Assembly (NCBI GenBank): GCA_963597615.1
Contig: CAVBQS010000016.1
Coordinates: forward strand, 1 to 64,000
Source of the DNA: CAKRJP01 sp963597615
GTDB lineage: Bacteria > Bacillota > Clostridia > Lachnospirales > Lachnospiraceae
DNA: 64,000 bases
Reading direction: 5' to 3'
The notes under the pieces were generated by a model. That model had not been told where the DNA came from, did no database searches, and saw only the letters and a program-made list of their open reading frames with translations. A program made the position numbers and the translations under genes. Positions 50,613 through 59,522 of this stretch are shown one piece after another (within the stretch, counting starts at the first letter, position 1; every line of letters starts with the position of its first letter).

Positions 50613-50650
50613 AAAAAGGGATGACCAAGTATACAGTCATCCCCTTTTTA
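50613..50650 (+). terminator. Terminator after the M20 amidohydrolase gene
   Basis: AAAAAGGGATGAC and GTCATCCCCTTTTT form a 13-bp stem (one bulge) with a 10-base loop, followed by T-rich sequence. It also lies just past the stop of the opposing zinc-finger gene. Confidence 0.88.
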
Positions 50651-50655
50651 TTTTC

Positions 50656-51078
50656 TTATTGTCTTACTCCCCATCCTCGGCAATCTGCACAATTTGAATA
50701 AGTGGATATCTGACCACTACCTCCACATCCACTACAACTTTGCCAAACTCCTTGCCATCCCATGATGTTGTCGTATAGGGCATTTGGAATATATTGCTGT
50801 CCACTACCTCCACAGATCGAACAGGTCACAGTGCTAGCAACGACTTGTCCTGATCCCCCACATGTCTCGCATGCTGCCTGATCGTAGATTTCAGAGGAAT
50901 ACACGATAGTCCCATCGGTTTTTGAAAAGCCAAAGCAACCACCACTGCATTTCGACTTATCATCGCCATCATATCCACAAATTCTGGCAACTATTCCACT
51001 ATCATTATTTTCAACAATGTCATAAAAATACCTCGTAGCCTTACAGGTATCAACCCCTAAAATTGTATCCCCTATCAT
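50656..51078 (-). CDS. DnaJ-type cysteine-rich zinc-finger protein, no J domain
   Basis: 140 residues. The C-terminal half has four CxxCxGxG-like units: CETCGGSGQ, CSICGGSGQ, CSGCGGSGQ and CADCRGWG, the layout of the DnaJ central zinc-binding domain. There is no J domain and no substrate-binding domain. The N-terminal 70 residues (DTCKATRYFYDIVENNDSG, GGCFGFSKTDG) are not recognised. The ATG lacks a good ribosome site, so a start further in, or a remnant of a longer gene, is possible. May bind zinc or act in a redox or folding role; function unknown. Confidence 0.65.
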   Translation of the reverse strand: MIGDTILGVDTCKATRYFYDIVENNDSGIVARICGYDGDDKSKCSGGCFGFSKTDGTIVYSSEIYDQAACETCGGSGQVVASTVTCSICGGSGQQYIPNALYDNIMGWQGVWQSCSGCGGSGQISTYSNCADCRGWGVRQ

Positions 51079-51090
51079 AGTGCTATGAAT

Positions 51091-51119
51091 TTGTCAAAAA
51101 CCAGCAGATGTACTATACT
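51091..51119 (+). promoter_or_regulatory. metY promoter
   Basis: -35 TTGTCA (51091-51096) and -10 TATACT (51114-51119), 17 bp apart. The leader is about 35 nt, too short for a SAM riboswitch or T-box. The ribosome site is AAAGGAGAATTACA. Confidence 0.75.
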
Positions 51120-51160
51120 ATACTTATCTGAAAACTATACCACTTTAAAGGAGAATTACA

Positions 51161-52447
51161 ATGAAAGAATACAGTATGGGTACCAAATGTGTGCAGGCTG
51201 GTTATAAAGCCGGAAACGGAGAGCCAAGACAAATCCCTATCATCCAATCTACCACATTTAAATATGATACAAGCGAGGATATGGGAAAACTTTTTGACCT
51301 GGAGGCGGAAGGATATTTCTACAGCAGACTGCAAAATCCTACCTGCGATACGGTAGCAGCAAAGATTGCAGCTATGGAGGGTGGTACGGCAGCTATGCTT
51401 ACCTCATCCGGTCAGGCAGCAACCTTTTATGCCTTATTTAATATATGTGAGTGCGGAGACCACATTGTGGCCTCATCTTCTATTTACGGAGGAACCTTTA
51501 ACCTTATTGCAGTAACTATGGCAAAAATGGGTATCACAGCTACCTTCGTATCTCCTGATGCCACAGAAGAAGAGCTTAACGCAGCCTTTCAACCAAACAC
51601 AAAGCTTATGTTCGGTGAGACCATTGCCAATCCAGCCCTTACTGTATTGGATATAGAACTTTTTGCCAAGGTAGCCCACCAGCACGGAGTGCCGCTTATT
51701 GTAGATAACACCTTCCCTACACCGGTGAATTGTAATCCCTTTAAGTGGGGAGCAGATATTGTCACTCACTCCACCACAAAATATATGGATGGACACGGTG
51801 CATGTCTTGGAGGAGCGATTGTTGACAGTGGTAACTTTGACTGGATGGCACATGCGGATAAATATCCCGGTCTTTGCACACCTGATGACAGCTATCACGG
51901 CATTACCTACGCCGAAAAATTCGGCAAGGAAGGGGCCTTTATTACAAAATGCACTGCACAGCTTATGCGTGATTTTGGATCCATGCAGTCACCCCAGCAT
52001 GCATTCATCTTAAATCTAGGACTTGAATCTCTTCATGTGCGCATGCCAAAGCATGTTGAAAACGGACAGAGTGTCGCTGAATTTTTAGAGCAGCATCCAA
52101 AGGTTGCTTATGTAAATTACCCTGGGCTTCCTTCAAACAAATATTATGAGAGAGCAAAAAAATACCTTCCAAAGGGAGGTTGTGGAGTCGTATCCTTTGG
52201 TTTGAAAGGGGGCCGAGAAGCGGCATCCACATTTATGAAGACCCTAAAGCTTGGAGCCATTGAGACCCATGTAGCAGATGCCAGAACCTGCTGTCTGAAT
52301 CCTGCTACATCAACCCATCGCCAGATGAATGATGAGCAACTGAAAGAGGCTGGGGTTCCAGCAGAACTTATCAGAATAAGTCTAGGTCTCGAGGACAAGG
52401 AAGATCTGATTGCAGATATTTCAAATGCTCTGGATGCAATTCAATAA
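51161..52447 (+). CDS. metY: O-acetylhomoserine aminocarboxypropyltransferase
   Basis: PLP enzyme of the Cys/Met metabolism family, making homocysteine from O-acetylhomoserine and sulfide. 428 residues, the larger MetY size class. N-terminal QIPIIQSTTFKYDTSEDMG, the Tyr in YSRLQNPT, and the PLP lysine Lys207 in THSTTKYMDGHGACLGG are intact, as is the C-terminal LNPATSTHRQM. Single-gene unit with its own promoter. A cystathionine gamma-synthase-like role is less likely given the length. Confidence 0.93.
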   Translation: MKEYSMGTKCVQAGYKAGNGEPRQIPIIQSTTFKYDTSEDMGKLFDLEAEGYFYSRLQNPTCDTVAAKIAAMEGGTAAMLTSSGQAATFYALFNICECGDHIVASSSIYGGTFNLIAVTMAKMGITATFVSPDATEEELNAAFQPNTKLMFGETIANPALTVLDIELFAKVAHQHGVPLIVDNTFPTPVNCNPFKWGADIVTHSTTKYMDGHGACLGGAIVDSGNFDWMAHADKYPGLCTPDDSYHGITYAEKFGKEGAFITKCTAQLMRDFGSMQSPQHAFILNLGLESLHVRMPKHVENGQSVAEFLEQHPKVAYVNYPGLPSNKYYERAKKYLPKGGCGVVSFGLKGGREAASTFMKTLKLGAIETHVADARTCCLNPATSTHRQMNDEQLKEAGVPAELIRISLGLEDKEDLIADISNALDAIQ

Positions 52448-52455
52448 TAGCTTGG

Positions 52456-53838
52456 CTATACCACCTTATGGGCCAGCCATCTGCGGCTCATAAATCGCAG
52501 AGTAAATATGATTCCCCGGATTGTCCAATCGGTAAACATACCAATCCAAACTGCAATTGGGCCAAATCCATGGACGCGGCAAAGGTATATACACAGGGTA
52601 ACACGAAAGACCCACATACTGATACAGGAAGTAATCATAGAAAAACCCACATCGCCGGCAGCCCGCATTCCATAAGCCGGGATAAAGGCAAGCGACCATA
52701 CGATAGGTTTAACAAGGCTAATCCAGCCTACCATATAAAGACACAGCTTTGCACTTTCTGGCTCCATACCACCTAAAACTGTAACCGGTTTGGTTGCCAG
52801 AAATACCAAAGCGCAGCTTACAATAATCACAATCTCTGCAAGGATTGTCAATTTCTTAATGTAATAAATGGCCTCATCCTTCCTGCCTGCCCCAAGGCAT
52901 TGTCCAACAACTGTCATCATTCCGATGCCGATTCCAATGGCTGCAATACCATTTAAATTTTCCAGAATATTAGTCATAGCCTGGGCTGCAATGGCAACTG
53001 TTCCAAGAGTGGAGACCGTAGACTGGATTGCAAGCTTACCGAATTGAAACATGGCATTTTCTATACCATTTGGTATTCCAAGAGAAAGGATTCTCTTAAT
53101 CCGCCCCCCGTCCGGGCGAATATGAAGGTAATCTCTTACAGCAATAAGCTGCTTTTTATTTCTTAAGAAACCAAATACTAACACTGCCGATATGACCCTG
53201 GAAGTAAGGGTTGCAATTGCTGCGCCGGCAACTCCAAGATGAAAAATCCAAATCAGAACCCCATTGCCTGCTATATTTAGGCAGTTAGAAACCAGGGCTA
53301 TGGTCATCGGAAGCCTGGTGTTACCCTGGGCACGGTAAATTGAGGAACCGGCATCATAAAGAGCAATAAAGGGAAAGGAAATTGCAGTATAAAAAAAATA
53401 GGTCTGGGCAGCCTCCATAACATCTGCCTCTACGCTGCCAAAGATTAAGCTCAAAAGTGGTCTACGTAACAAAAGACAGATTGCCATAATGACCGTTGAA
53501 ATAAAGGCCACTACAAAGACAAGCTGTCTGGCGGATTCTTCCGCATTTTTCTTATCCTTTTGCCCAATATACTGGGAACATACAATGGTTCCACCTGCTG
53601 CCAAGGCATAAAATGCCTGAATCACCAAAACATTAATGGAATCAACCAGAGAAACTGCTGAGATTGCAGCTGATCCAACATTGCTGACCATCATACTGTC
53701 TGCAGTTCCCATTAGTGAATTTAAAATTTGCTCTACTACCAGCGGAACTAAAAGGATCCCCAGATCCCTGTTGCTAAAAATATGCTTTGTCTTTTTAGAT
53801 GTATCCGAATTCATACTTATCTTTGGATTTACATCCAT
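52456..53838 (-). CDS. MATE family efflux transporter
   Basis: 460 residues with about twelve hydrophobic helices in two halves. Typical MATE blocks: VPLVVEQILNSLMGTADSMM at the start and GIPNGIENAMFQFGKL in the second half. Such pumps use Na+ or H+ to export organic cations or drugs. Convergent with metY (9 bp gap). ATG follows GAGGAGATGA. Confidence 0.94.
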   Translation of the reverse strand: MDVNPKISMNSDTSKKTKHIFSNRDLGILLVPLVVEQILNSLMGTADSMMVSNVGSAAISAVSLVDSINVLVIQAFYALAAGGTIVCSQYIGQKDKKNAEESARQLVFVVAFISTVIMAICLLLRRPLLSLIFGSVEADVMEAAQTYFFYTAISFPFIALYDAGSSIYRAQGNTRLPMTIALVSNCLNIAGNGVLIWIFHLGVAGAAIATLTSRVISAVLVFGFLRNKKQLIAVRDYLHIRPDGGRIKRILSLGIPNGIENAMFQFGKLAIQSTVSTLGTVAIAAQAMTNILENLNGIAAIGIGIGMMTVVGQCLGAGRKDEAIYYIKKLTILAEIVIIVSCALVFLATKPVTVLGGMEPESAKLCLYMVGWISLVKPIVWSLAFIPAYGMRAAGDVGFSMITSCISMWVFRVTLCIYLCRVHGFGPIAVWIGMFTDWTIRGIIFTLRFMSRRWLAHKVV

Positions 53839-53916
53839 TCATCTCCTCTCGTTGACTCATCCTTTTCTTTGTCAGATGATTTTCTTCAAGGATTATACCA
53901 TATAAAATAATAAAAA

Positions 53917-53944
53917 GGACGCCAGGTCTTAAAATCTGGCGCCC
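53917..53944 (-). terminator. Terminator after the 724-residue gene
   Basis: On the minus strand GGCGCCAG and CTGGCGTCC form a GC-rich stem with a 10-base loop, followed by TTTTTATT. It lies 17 bp after the stop codon. Confidence 0.85.
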
Positions 53945-53960
53945 TATATTTAAAATCATG

Positions 53961-56135
53961 TTACATAATAGCAATTCCCTTGTCCTGGCACAACTGTTTA
54001 AGCATTTCTTCCATCATTAGGTCTTGCTGGATCACATGGCCTCCATGGTTTGCTTTTTCTAATTCCATCTCCTCTTTTACTTTCTCTAAGAGAGCAGTAT
54101 AGGATTCCTTGGCTACCATTTCTGAATTATCATCTTCCATAAAATCACCGGTGCTATCATAGCCATTTACATAGTTATTCAAACGAACCAAATTCATGCT
54201 ATAAGTCGTAAGAGGTCTGTCATAAATTCCTTGCATATAGTAAAGCATAGGATGGTCTGTTTTCTCAGCTTCCTTTTGTAAGCAGCTGTTAAAGGCCTGA
54301 TACTGGGAAGCAAAACCCTTGGTTGCTACCATTTGGCGGCCAAACTCAGCCACGTCTCCTAATGAAGGCTCATCATCCCCCCAGTTAAATTTTTTAAGTC
54401 TCAGATAAACAGAAGCAAGCGCTGCAACTCGGTCTTCTGGATCGTTACTATGAATCAATGTCAGAAATTTATCATTGTATGCCTTATTTGCTTTTGAAGC
54501 AGCATTTGTTCCCTCTCCATTTTTATCTATATAAAAAGGAATAAGTAAGGAACCTAAGTCAGAATCCCCATTCAAGTAGTTGGCATAATGTTCCTTAATA
54601 AGAGGCCCTGCCTGCTTATCAACCTCCTCTTTTTTAACCTGGAGTCTGCAGGTTTCTTTTACATACTCATGGGAACCTTTTATCTTTTCTGCCTCTAGCT
54701 CTTCTTTATCCACTTTCTCAACAAATTCACGAAGTTGTTTCTCTAATTCCTCATCGATGGGGCGATATTCGGAATACATCTCCTGGGCAACTTGATACAT
54801 CCGTTCTTCTTCCTCTTTTCCGGTCGCCACATCATCGTCCCTCTGGCATTTAGAAATGCCAATGCCAAGGTTTCCCATATGTAATCCGAAAGCGCAAGCC
54901 ATGTTTGAACGAGCTGGGTCAGAAACACGATCTCCCATGTACTTTAACAAAGGATGATCCTTTCTTCCTATACGACGCTCTAATTCTGTGATAAAATCAC
55001 TTAGAATCATTTTGTTCGATTCTATAGTACCTGCTACATACCGCGCATTCGTAAATTTAATTACATTCCCCATGGTAAGATCCTCTTTGGAAAAATCCTG
55101 CAAAGGTTGTTTTAAATAAATTCGAGCGATTGCAGCTATTTGTCTATTAATATCCTGAGACTGATAAGCTCTTAAAAATTTCTTATCAATCTCATAATTT
55201 TCTCTTGTTTCCGTCGTAACTTGATTTTTATTTTTTTTGTCACGCTTATATGGAAGCATAATTTGCGGCCATCTTCTTTGATCGAATTGGACCTTGGTAT
55301 AAGTTGCATATATGTTCTTGCTTTCTATATACTCCTGCGTTAGATCTGAATCTTTCAATTCACTACTCATATATGTTGCCCTATCCAAATCCCTTTGTCT
55401 TAACTCAAAATATTCCTTACATTCCATAAATTTGTAAGTCATAGCCAAAAGCTTTGTGATACGAGTCATACGCTCCTTGCCCTTATCGGTTTTGTAAGAA
55501 GTCTTGTATCTAAGCTTTGCATACTCTTTCATACAAGCCTGCAATCTCCAGAGGACATCCAGCTGTTCCATCAAACCTTCTGTGTTAAGATACTCCTTAG
55601 CTACTTCTATAACCATTTTATAAGTCTTAGAATCTGTAGCCGAAGACTTTTTTATCATTGTCCGAATTTCTTTATCAAATTCTTTAAAGGAAGTATTGTC
55701 TCGAATCTCTGCCTGGGCTTTATCCCTCTGAATCATAGTCTCAGTAATGGCTTTAGATTCAGCCTTTAACTGTGCTAATTCCTGGTTTTGCTCCTGCCAA
55801 TTCTGTATTCCTGCATTTTTTGCATACAGGCCTTTAAATTTTTCTAAAATCTCCTCAGATTGTTTTCCACACTCATCAAAGTTCTGGGTCCAGTCTTTCT
55901 GATTTCTCTCTTTTACATAATTCAGTAATTCCCCTAGTTCTTTGTATTTCTCATCATTAGTAAGAAGCAGGCGGTAGAAGAGATCTTCCTTTTCTTTTTT
56001 CACCTGTTCAAGTTCCTGAAACTCCTTTAATTTAAATCCGCTTTTTAAAGCCTCTGTCTGAGGATCCATATGTACCTGTTGAATATTCTGTTGTTGTTGC
56101 TTTTTTGCATTGATTTGTCCTTTTCCTCCTGGCAT
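53961..56135 (-). CDS. Large coiled-coil-rich protein with internal repeat, unknown family
   Basis: 724 residues, no signal peptide or membrane segment, highly charged and helical. Gln-rich N-terminus (AKKQQQQNIQQ). The shared module starts at Ser169 (SKTYKMVIEVAKEYL, later YKTDKGKERMTRITKL), as in the proteins at 14997, 16945 and 19121. The C-terminal half contains two copies of a unit of about 110 residues: KKFLRAYQSQDINRQIAAIA ... GRKDHPLLKYMGDR, and DKFLTLIHSNDPEDRVAALA ... KTDHPMLYYMQGIY. Ribosome site GAAAGGAGTACGATT. No catalytic motif. Single-gene unit. Function unknown. Confidence 0.85.
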   Translation of the reverse strand: MPGGKGQINAKKQQQQNIQQVHMDPQTEALKSGFKLKEFQELEQVKKEKEDLFYRLLLTNDEKYKELGELLNYVKERNQKDWTQNFDECGKQSEEILEKFKGLYAKNAGIQNWQEQNQELAQLKAESKAITETMIQRDKAQAEIRDNTSFKEFDKEIRTMIKKSSATDSKTYKMVIEVAKEYLNTEGLMEQLDVLWRLQACMKEYAKLRYKTSYKTDKGKERMTRITKLLAMTYKFMECKEYFELRQRDLDRATYMSSELKDSDLTQEYIESKNIYATYTKVQFDQRRWPQIMLPYKRDKKNKNQVTTETRENYEIDKKFLRAYQSQDINRQIAAIARIYLKQPLQDFSKEDLTMGNVIKFTNARYVAGTIESNKMILSDFITELERRIGRKDHPLLKYMGDRVSDPARSNMACAFGLHMGNLGIGISKCQRDDDVATGKEEEERMYQVAQEMYSEYRPIDEELEKQLREFVEKVDKEELEAEKIKGSHEYVKETCRLQVKKEEVDKQAGPLIKEHYANYLNGDSDLGSLLIPFYIDKNGEGTNAASKANKAYNDKFLTLIHSNDPEDRVAALASVYLRLKKFNWGDDEPSLGDVAEFGRQMVATKGFASQYQAFNSCLQKEAEKTDHPMLYYMQGIYDRPLTTYSMNLVRLNNYVNGYDSTGDFMEDDNSEMVAKESYTALLEKVKEEMELEKANHGGHVIQQDLMMEEMLKQLCQDKGIAIM

Positions 56136-56257
56136 AATCGTACTCCTTTCAAATTTCCGATCTTAGTTATTTATATAATAAATAATAACATTTTTTTAAC
56201 TTTCTGATTATTTATACGATAACTTTTTCCCCAGGGATAGAACAAAAGAGCAACCTT

Positions 56258-57616
56258 TTAGGCAAATAAATTGATTATCAGTGCACAAACTAAGCCTGTA
56301 AATCCAATAATAGTCTCCATCATGGTCCATGACTTTAACGTTGTCTTTTCATCAATTTCAAGCAAGGCACCAACAAGCCAAAAGCCTGAATCATTTACAT
56401 GACTAAATGCAGTAGCACCACCTGTAATTGCGCATACCATTGCCGCAAGCTGCAATGAAGAAAGGGAGGAAACTGCCGGCATAGAGGCCATAATTCCGGC
56501 TGCCATGGTCATTGCCACAACTGCCGCACCTACGGAGGCTCTAACCAGGGCTGCGATTAAAAAGGCCACCAAAATTAGTGGCAGACCACTCTTTTCTAAT
56601 GCCGGTCCAATAATATCTCCCATACCACAATTTTGAAGGACCCAGCGGATAATTCCCCCTCCTGTAATTACCAGAAGGATCTGCCCCGTGGGACGAAGGG
56701 AACGGTCCATAATCTTTTTAAGCGCTTCTCCATCGTAACCTTGTTTCTTGCCAAGGAAATACATTGCGCATAAAACCGCAATAATCAGGGCCACAAAGGG
56801 AGTCCCTACAAATTCCAGTAGTGGACGGATTCCTTCTAATGCCGGAAGATATTCAGAAAGTGTACTACAAAGAATCAAAAGCAATGGAACCAAAATAATT
56901 GCAATAACCGTTGAAAATCTTGGGAGATTTGCCTCTCTTTCTTCTTCCGTCTCTGATACTGCCTTTGGAAGCTCTGTATAAATCTTCCCTCCAATAAATT
57001 TGGACCACAAAATTCCGGCAAAGATTAAAGACAAGATTCCTGTTGGGACCCCTACTGCAATCATCACCCCAAGGTCTACCCCTAACATGTTGGCCACCAG
57101 AACCGATCCTGCTGATGGCGGAATATAGGCAAAGCCAGTTGCCAGTCCAGCTAAAAGGGGAATCACATAGTATAAAGTAGATTTCTTGGTCTTTTTTGCA
57201 AGCCCAAATGCCAGGGGAATTAAAATTACAACACCGGCCTCAAAGAACACTGTGGTCCCCACCACAAGGCCTGTAATTCCAAGTGCAACTCCTGCCTTTT
57301 TCTCTCCAAACCTATTTATCAAGGTCTGGGCAACACACTGGGCTCCCCCAGATACTTCAAGAATCCCCCCAAATAAGGATCCTAGCCCAATCAGCAATAT
57401 GATTCCCTGCAAGGTCTCTCCTGCTCCCTTTTCCACTGTATCCATCAGTGTAGAAACCGGCATGCCGGCTCCAAGGCCAATTACCAGGGCACTGATTAGT
57501 AAGGAAAGTATGGGATGAAATTTAAATTTAATAATCAAGAGTAATAATAATAAAATTCCCGCGGCGGCGGCGATCAAAAGCCTGGCCGGGTCTGCTGCAA
57601 ATACTGCCTCTTCCAT
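56258..57616 (-). CDS. GntP family gluconate/hexonate permease
   Basis: 452-residue transporter with about twelve hydrophobic helices. Family blocks: GETLQGIILLIGLGSLFGGI, IPPSAGSVLVANMLGVDLG and FSHVNDSGFWLVGALL, the last being typical of GntP. Probably imports gluconate or a related hexonate or hexuronate. It is 24 bp downstream of the mannonate/fructuronate dehydrogenase gene, in one operon, so the substrate is likely a hexuronic-acid-derived sugar acid. Confidence 0.93.
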   Translation of the reverse strand: MEEAVFAADPARLLIAAAAGILLLLLLIIKFKFHPILSLLISALVIGLGAGMPVSTLMDTVEKGAGETLQGIILLIGLGSLFGGILEVSGGAQCVAQTLINRFGEKKAGVALGITGLVVGTTVFFEAGVVILIPLAFGLAKKTKKSTLYYVIPLLAGLATGFAYIPPSAGSVLVANMLGVDLGVMIAVGVPTGILSLIFAGILWSKFIGGKIYTELPKAVSETEEEREANLPRFSTVIAIILVPLLLILCSTLSEYLPALEGIRPLLEFVGTPFVALIIAVLCAMYFLGKKQGYDGEALKKIMDRSLRPTGQILLVITGGGIIRWVLQNCGMGDIIGPALEKSGLPLILVAFLIAALVRASVGAAVVAMTMAAGIMASMPAVSSLSSLQLAAMVCAITGGATAFSHVNDSGFWLVGALLEIDEKTTLKSWTMMETIIGFTGLVCALIINLFA

Positions 57617-57640
57617 CTTTAGTTTGCTCCCCTTTCTTTT

Positions 57641-59260
57641 TTATTTTTGCAAATATTTATGAATGGTTGTCGCTACTGCACCTGTTCCGGCAATCATTTC
57701 ACGGAATATATCCTCAATCTTCTGACCTACACCGGCCTTATAAAGGTCTGTGAAAAACAGACGCTCATTTGACAGGATGGGTTTTAGCTGGTCTTTGAAT
57801 GTCTCTGGCCTTCCAAGCTCAATATCCTTAAGCTGGTCCTGAATCTCTTCATTCATAGGGTCCGGTGCAAGCTCATATGCCTGTCCCTTATCATCAAGAG
57901 CCAGCATATATCTAAGCCATCCTGCAATTCCAAGTGGAATGGCTGTAAGGGAAGAAGCATCACCGAATCTTTCTACATAAGCCTTTATGGTCTCTCCGAA
58001 ACGGATGCCTACCATCTGGGATACATCAACTGCCAGTCTAAGGTTCGTATCTCCCAAATATTCATTAGGGAAACGGTCATTAAAAAGTTCATCTACAAAG
58101 GCCTGGGGCGACAAAATTTTGGGATCTGCAACTACCGGAAGACCTTCATCATATGCCACCATGCGAGCCATCTTCATCATGTCTTCATTGGTATTTAGCA
58201 TATGGGCAAAAAGATCATATCCTAGCACCACTCCTAAGGGGCCTGTGGCTGAGTGAACCGGATTTAGGCATACCGTAACTTTCATTCTTTCAGACAAATT
58301 AACTGTCTCCCTATCTGCCAGATAAACGCCAAATCCCTTTTCCAATGCCGGACGTCCATTGGGGAAATCATCTTCAATTACCAGATACTGGGGTTTTTCA
58401 GCATTTACAAAGGGTGCAATGTAAGTCTTTTTGCCAGTAATCACCGGCTGCATATCCTCCACGCCAAGGGCTTCTAAATCTGCTGCAATCTGTTCACTTG
58501 GACGAGGTGTAATCTTATCAATCATGGTCCATGGAAATGCGATCTTTTCCTGATCTTGTATATAGCTTAGAAATTTTTCATCTACAAAACCAGCCTTCTT
58601 CCACTCTTGTGCCATTGTCAGTACAGATTCCTGCAGTTTTGCACCATTCTTTGAACAGTTATCCATAGAAACCAAGGCCAAGGGGTATTGTCCGACTTTG
58701 AATCTTTCATACAGCATTGCAACTACAACTGCCATGGCTCCTTTTGCTTTCTCCGGCCCATTTTTTATGTCTGCTTCTACAAATGGAAACCATGTTCCAT
58801 CTGCTTTTTGCAAGGCATATCCCTTTTCTGTAATTGTGAAAGATACCATCTGAAGGGACTTGCTTGTAAAGATTTCTTTCAACCGGTTCCACTGGGCCTG
58901 ATCTAAAGATTGGGCCTTCACGGCTTCCGCTAAAGATCCAAGAACCTTATACTGACGACTACCGTCTCCATGCAAAATGACACTAAGTCCCAGATTGTCA
59001 TAAGGCTCATAGATCTTATCTACCACGTCATAGTCAAAGGTCTCCACACAGGTAATTCCTCTATCTAGAGCTCCCTCTTCTAAAAGACCATCTGCAATAC
59101 CACCGATGAAGATGCGGAAAATGTTGCCAATTCCCAAATGTACCCATCTAGGTTCTTCTTTTGCCTTCTGTGACACCTTCTCAACATCATATCCAGGCAA
59201 AGCAATTCCGGCTTCCTGCCATGCTTTCTGATTTTTGATTCCTTCCAATGTTAATTTCAT
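57641..59260 (-). CDS. Mannitol dehydrogenase family enzyme, probably D-mannonate oxidoreductase (UxuB-type)
   Basis: 539 residues. Long-chain polyol dehydrogenase: Rossmann region WVHLGIGNIFRIFIGGIADG, catalytic lysine region VCLNPVHSATGPLG with KVTVCLNPVHS, and C-terminal ALDDKGQAYELAPDPM. The family includes mannitol 2-dehydrogenase, fructuronate reductase and tagaturonate reductase; length and the operon with a GntP permease favour fructuronate/mannonate. Ribosome site GGGAGGAAGACAAG. Divergent from the ROK regulator. Confidence 0.85.
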   Translation of the reverse strand: MKLTLEGIKNQKAWQEAGIALPGYDVEKVSQKAKEEPRWVHLGIGNIFRIFIGGIADGLLEEGALDRGITCVETFDYDVVDKIYEPYDNLGLSVILHGDGSRQYKVLGSLAEAVKAQSLDQAQWNRLKEIFTSKSLQMVSFTITEKGYALQKADGTWFPFVEADIKNGPEKAKGAMAVVVAMLYERFKVGQYPLALVSMDNCSKNGAKLQESVLTMAQEWKKAGFVDEKFLSYIQDQEKIAFPWTMIDKITPRPSEQIAADLEALGVEDMQPVITGKKTYIAPFVNAEKPQYLVIEDDFPNGRPALEKGFGVYLADRETVNLSERMKVTVCLNPVHSATGPLGVVLGYDLFAHMLNTNEDMMKMARMVAYDEGLPVVADPKILSPQAFVDELFNDRFPNEYLGDTNLRLAVDVSQMVGIRFGETIKAYVERFGDASSLTAIPLGIAGWLRYMLALDDKGQAYELAPDPMNEEIQDQLKDIELGRPETFKDQLKPILSNERLFFTDLYKAGVGQKIEDIFREMIAGTGAVATTIHKYLQK

Positions 59261-59522
59261 CTTGTCTTCCTCCCTGATTCATAAATTATTTCTTTTTGTC
59301 ATTACTTGCATCTTTGACTTACATTTAAATCTAAGTTGTAAGTATAGTGTAAAACCACCGACAAATATCTGTCTATTGGCAAAAAAACTAATTTTTATTG
59401 TCTATTTTTATTTATTTCTCACAAAAACCTTAGGCTTTTCTTGTGTCCTGTGGGCATTTATATTAGAATAAAGACAAATCTTGTGTGTATGATTCACACA
59501 TAAGTAGGGGAAGGAGAAGATC
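59261..59522. promoter_or_regulatory. Divergent promoter region between uxuB-type gene and ROK regulator
   Basis: About 260 bp, AT-rich. Two direct repeats of TGTCTATT (at about 59371 and 59399) are separated by AATTTTT-rich DNA and may be regulator sites. On the minus side a TATACT (59347-59342) is a plausible -10 for the dehydrogenase. No RNA element seen. Confidence 0.45.

Noticed and set aside
51079..51160. SAM riboswitch or T-box before metY
   Set aside because: The promoter lies only about 40 bp from the start codon, leaving no room for such a leader.
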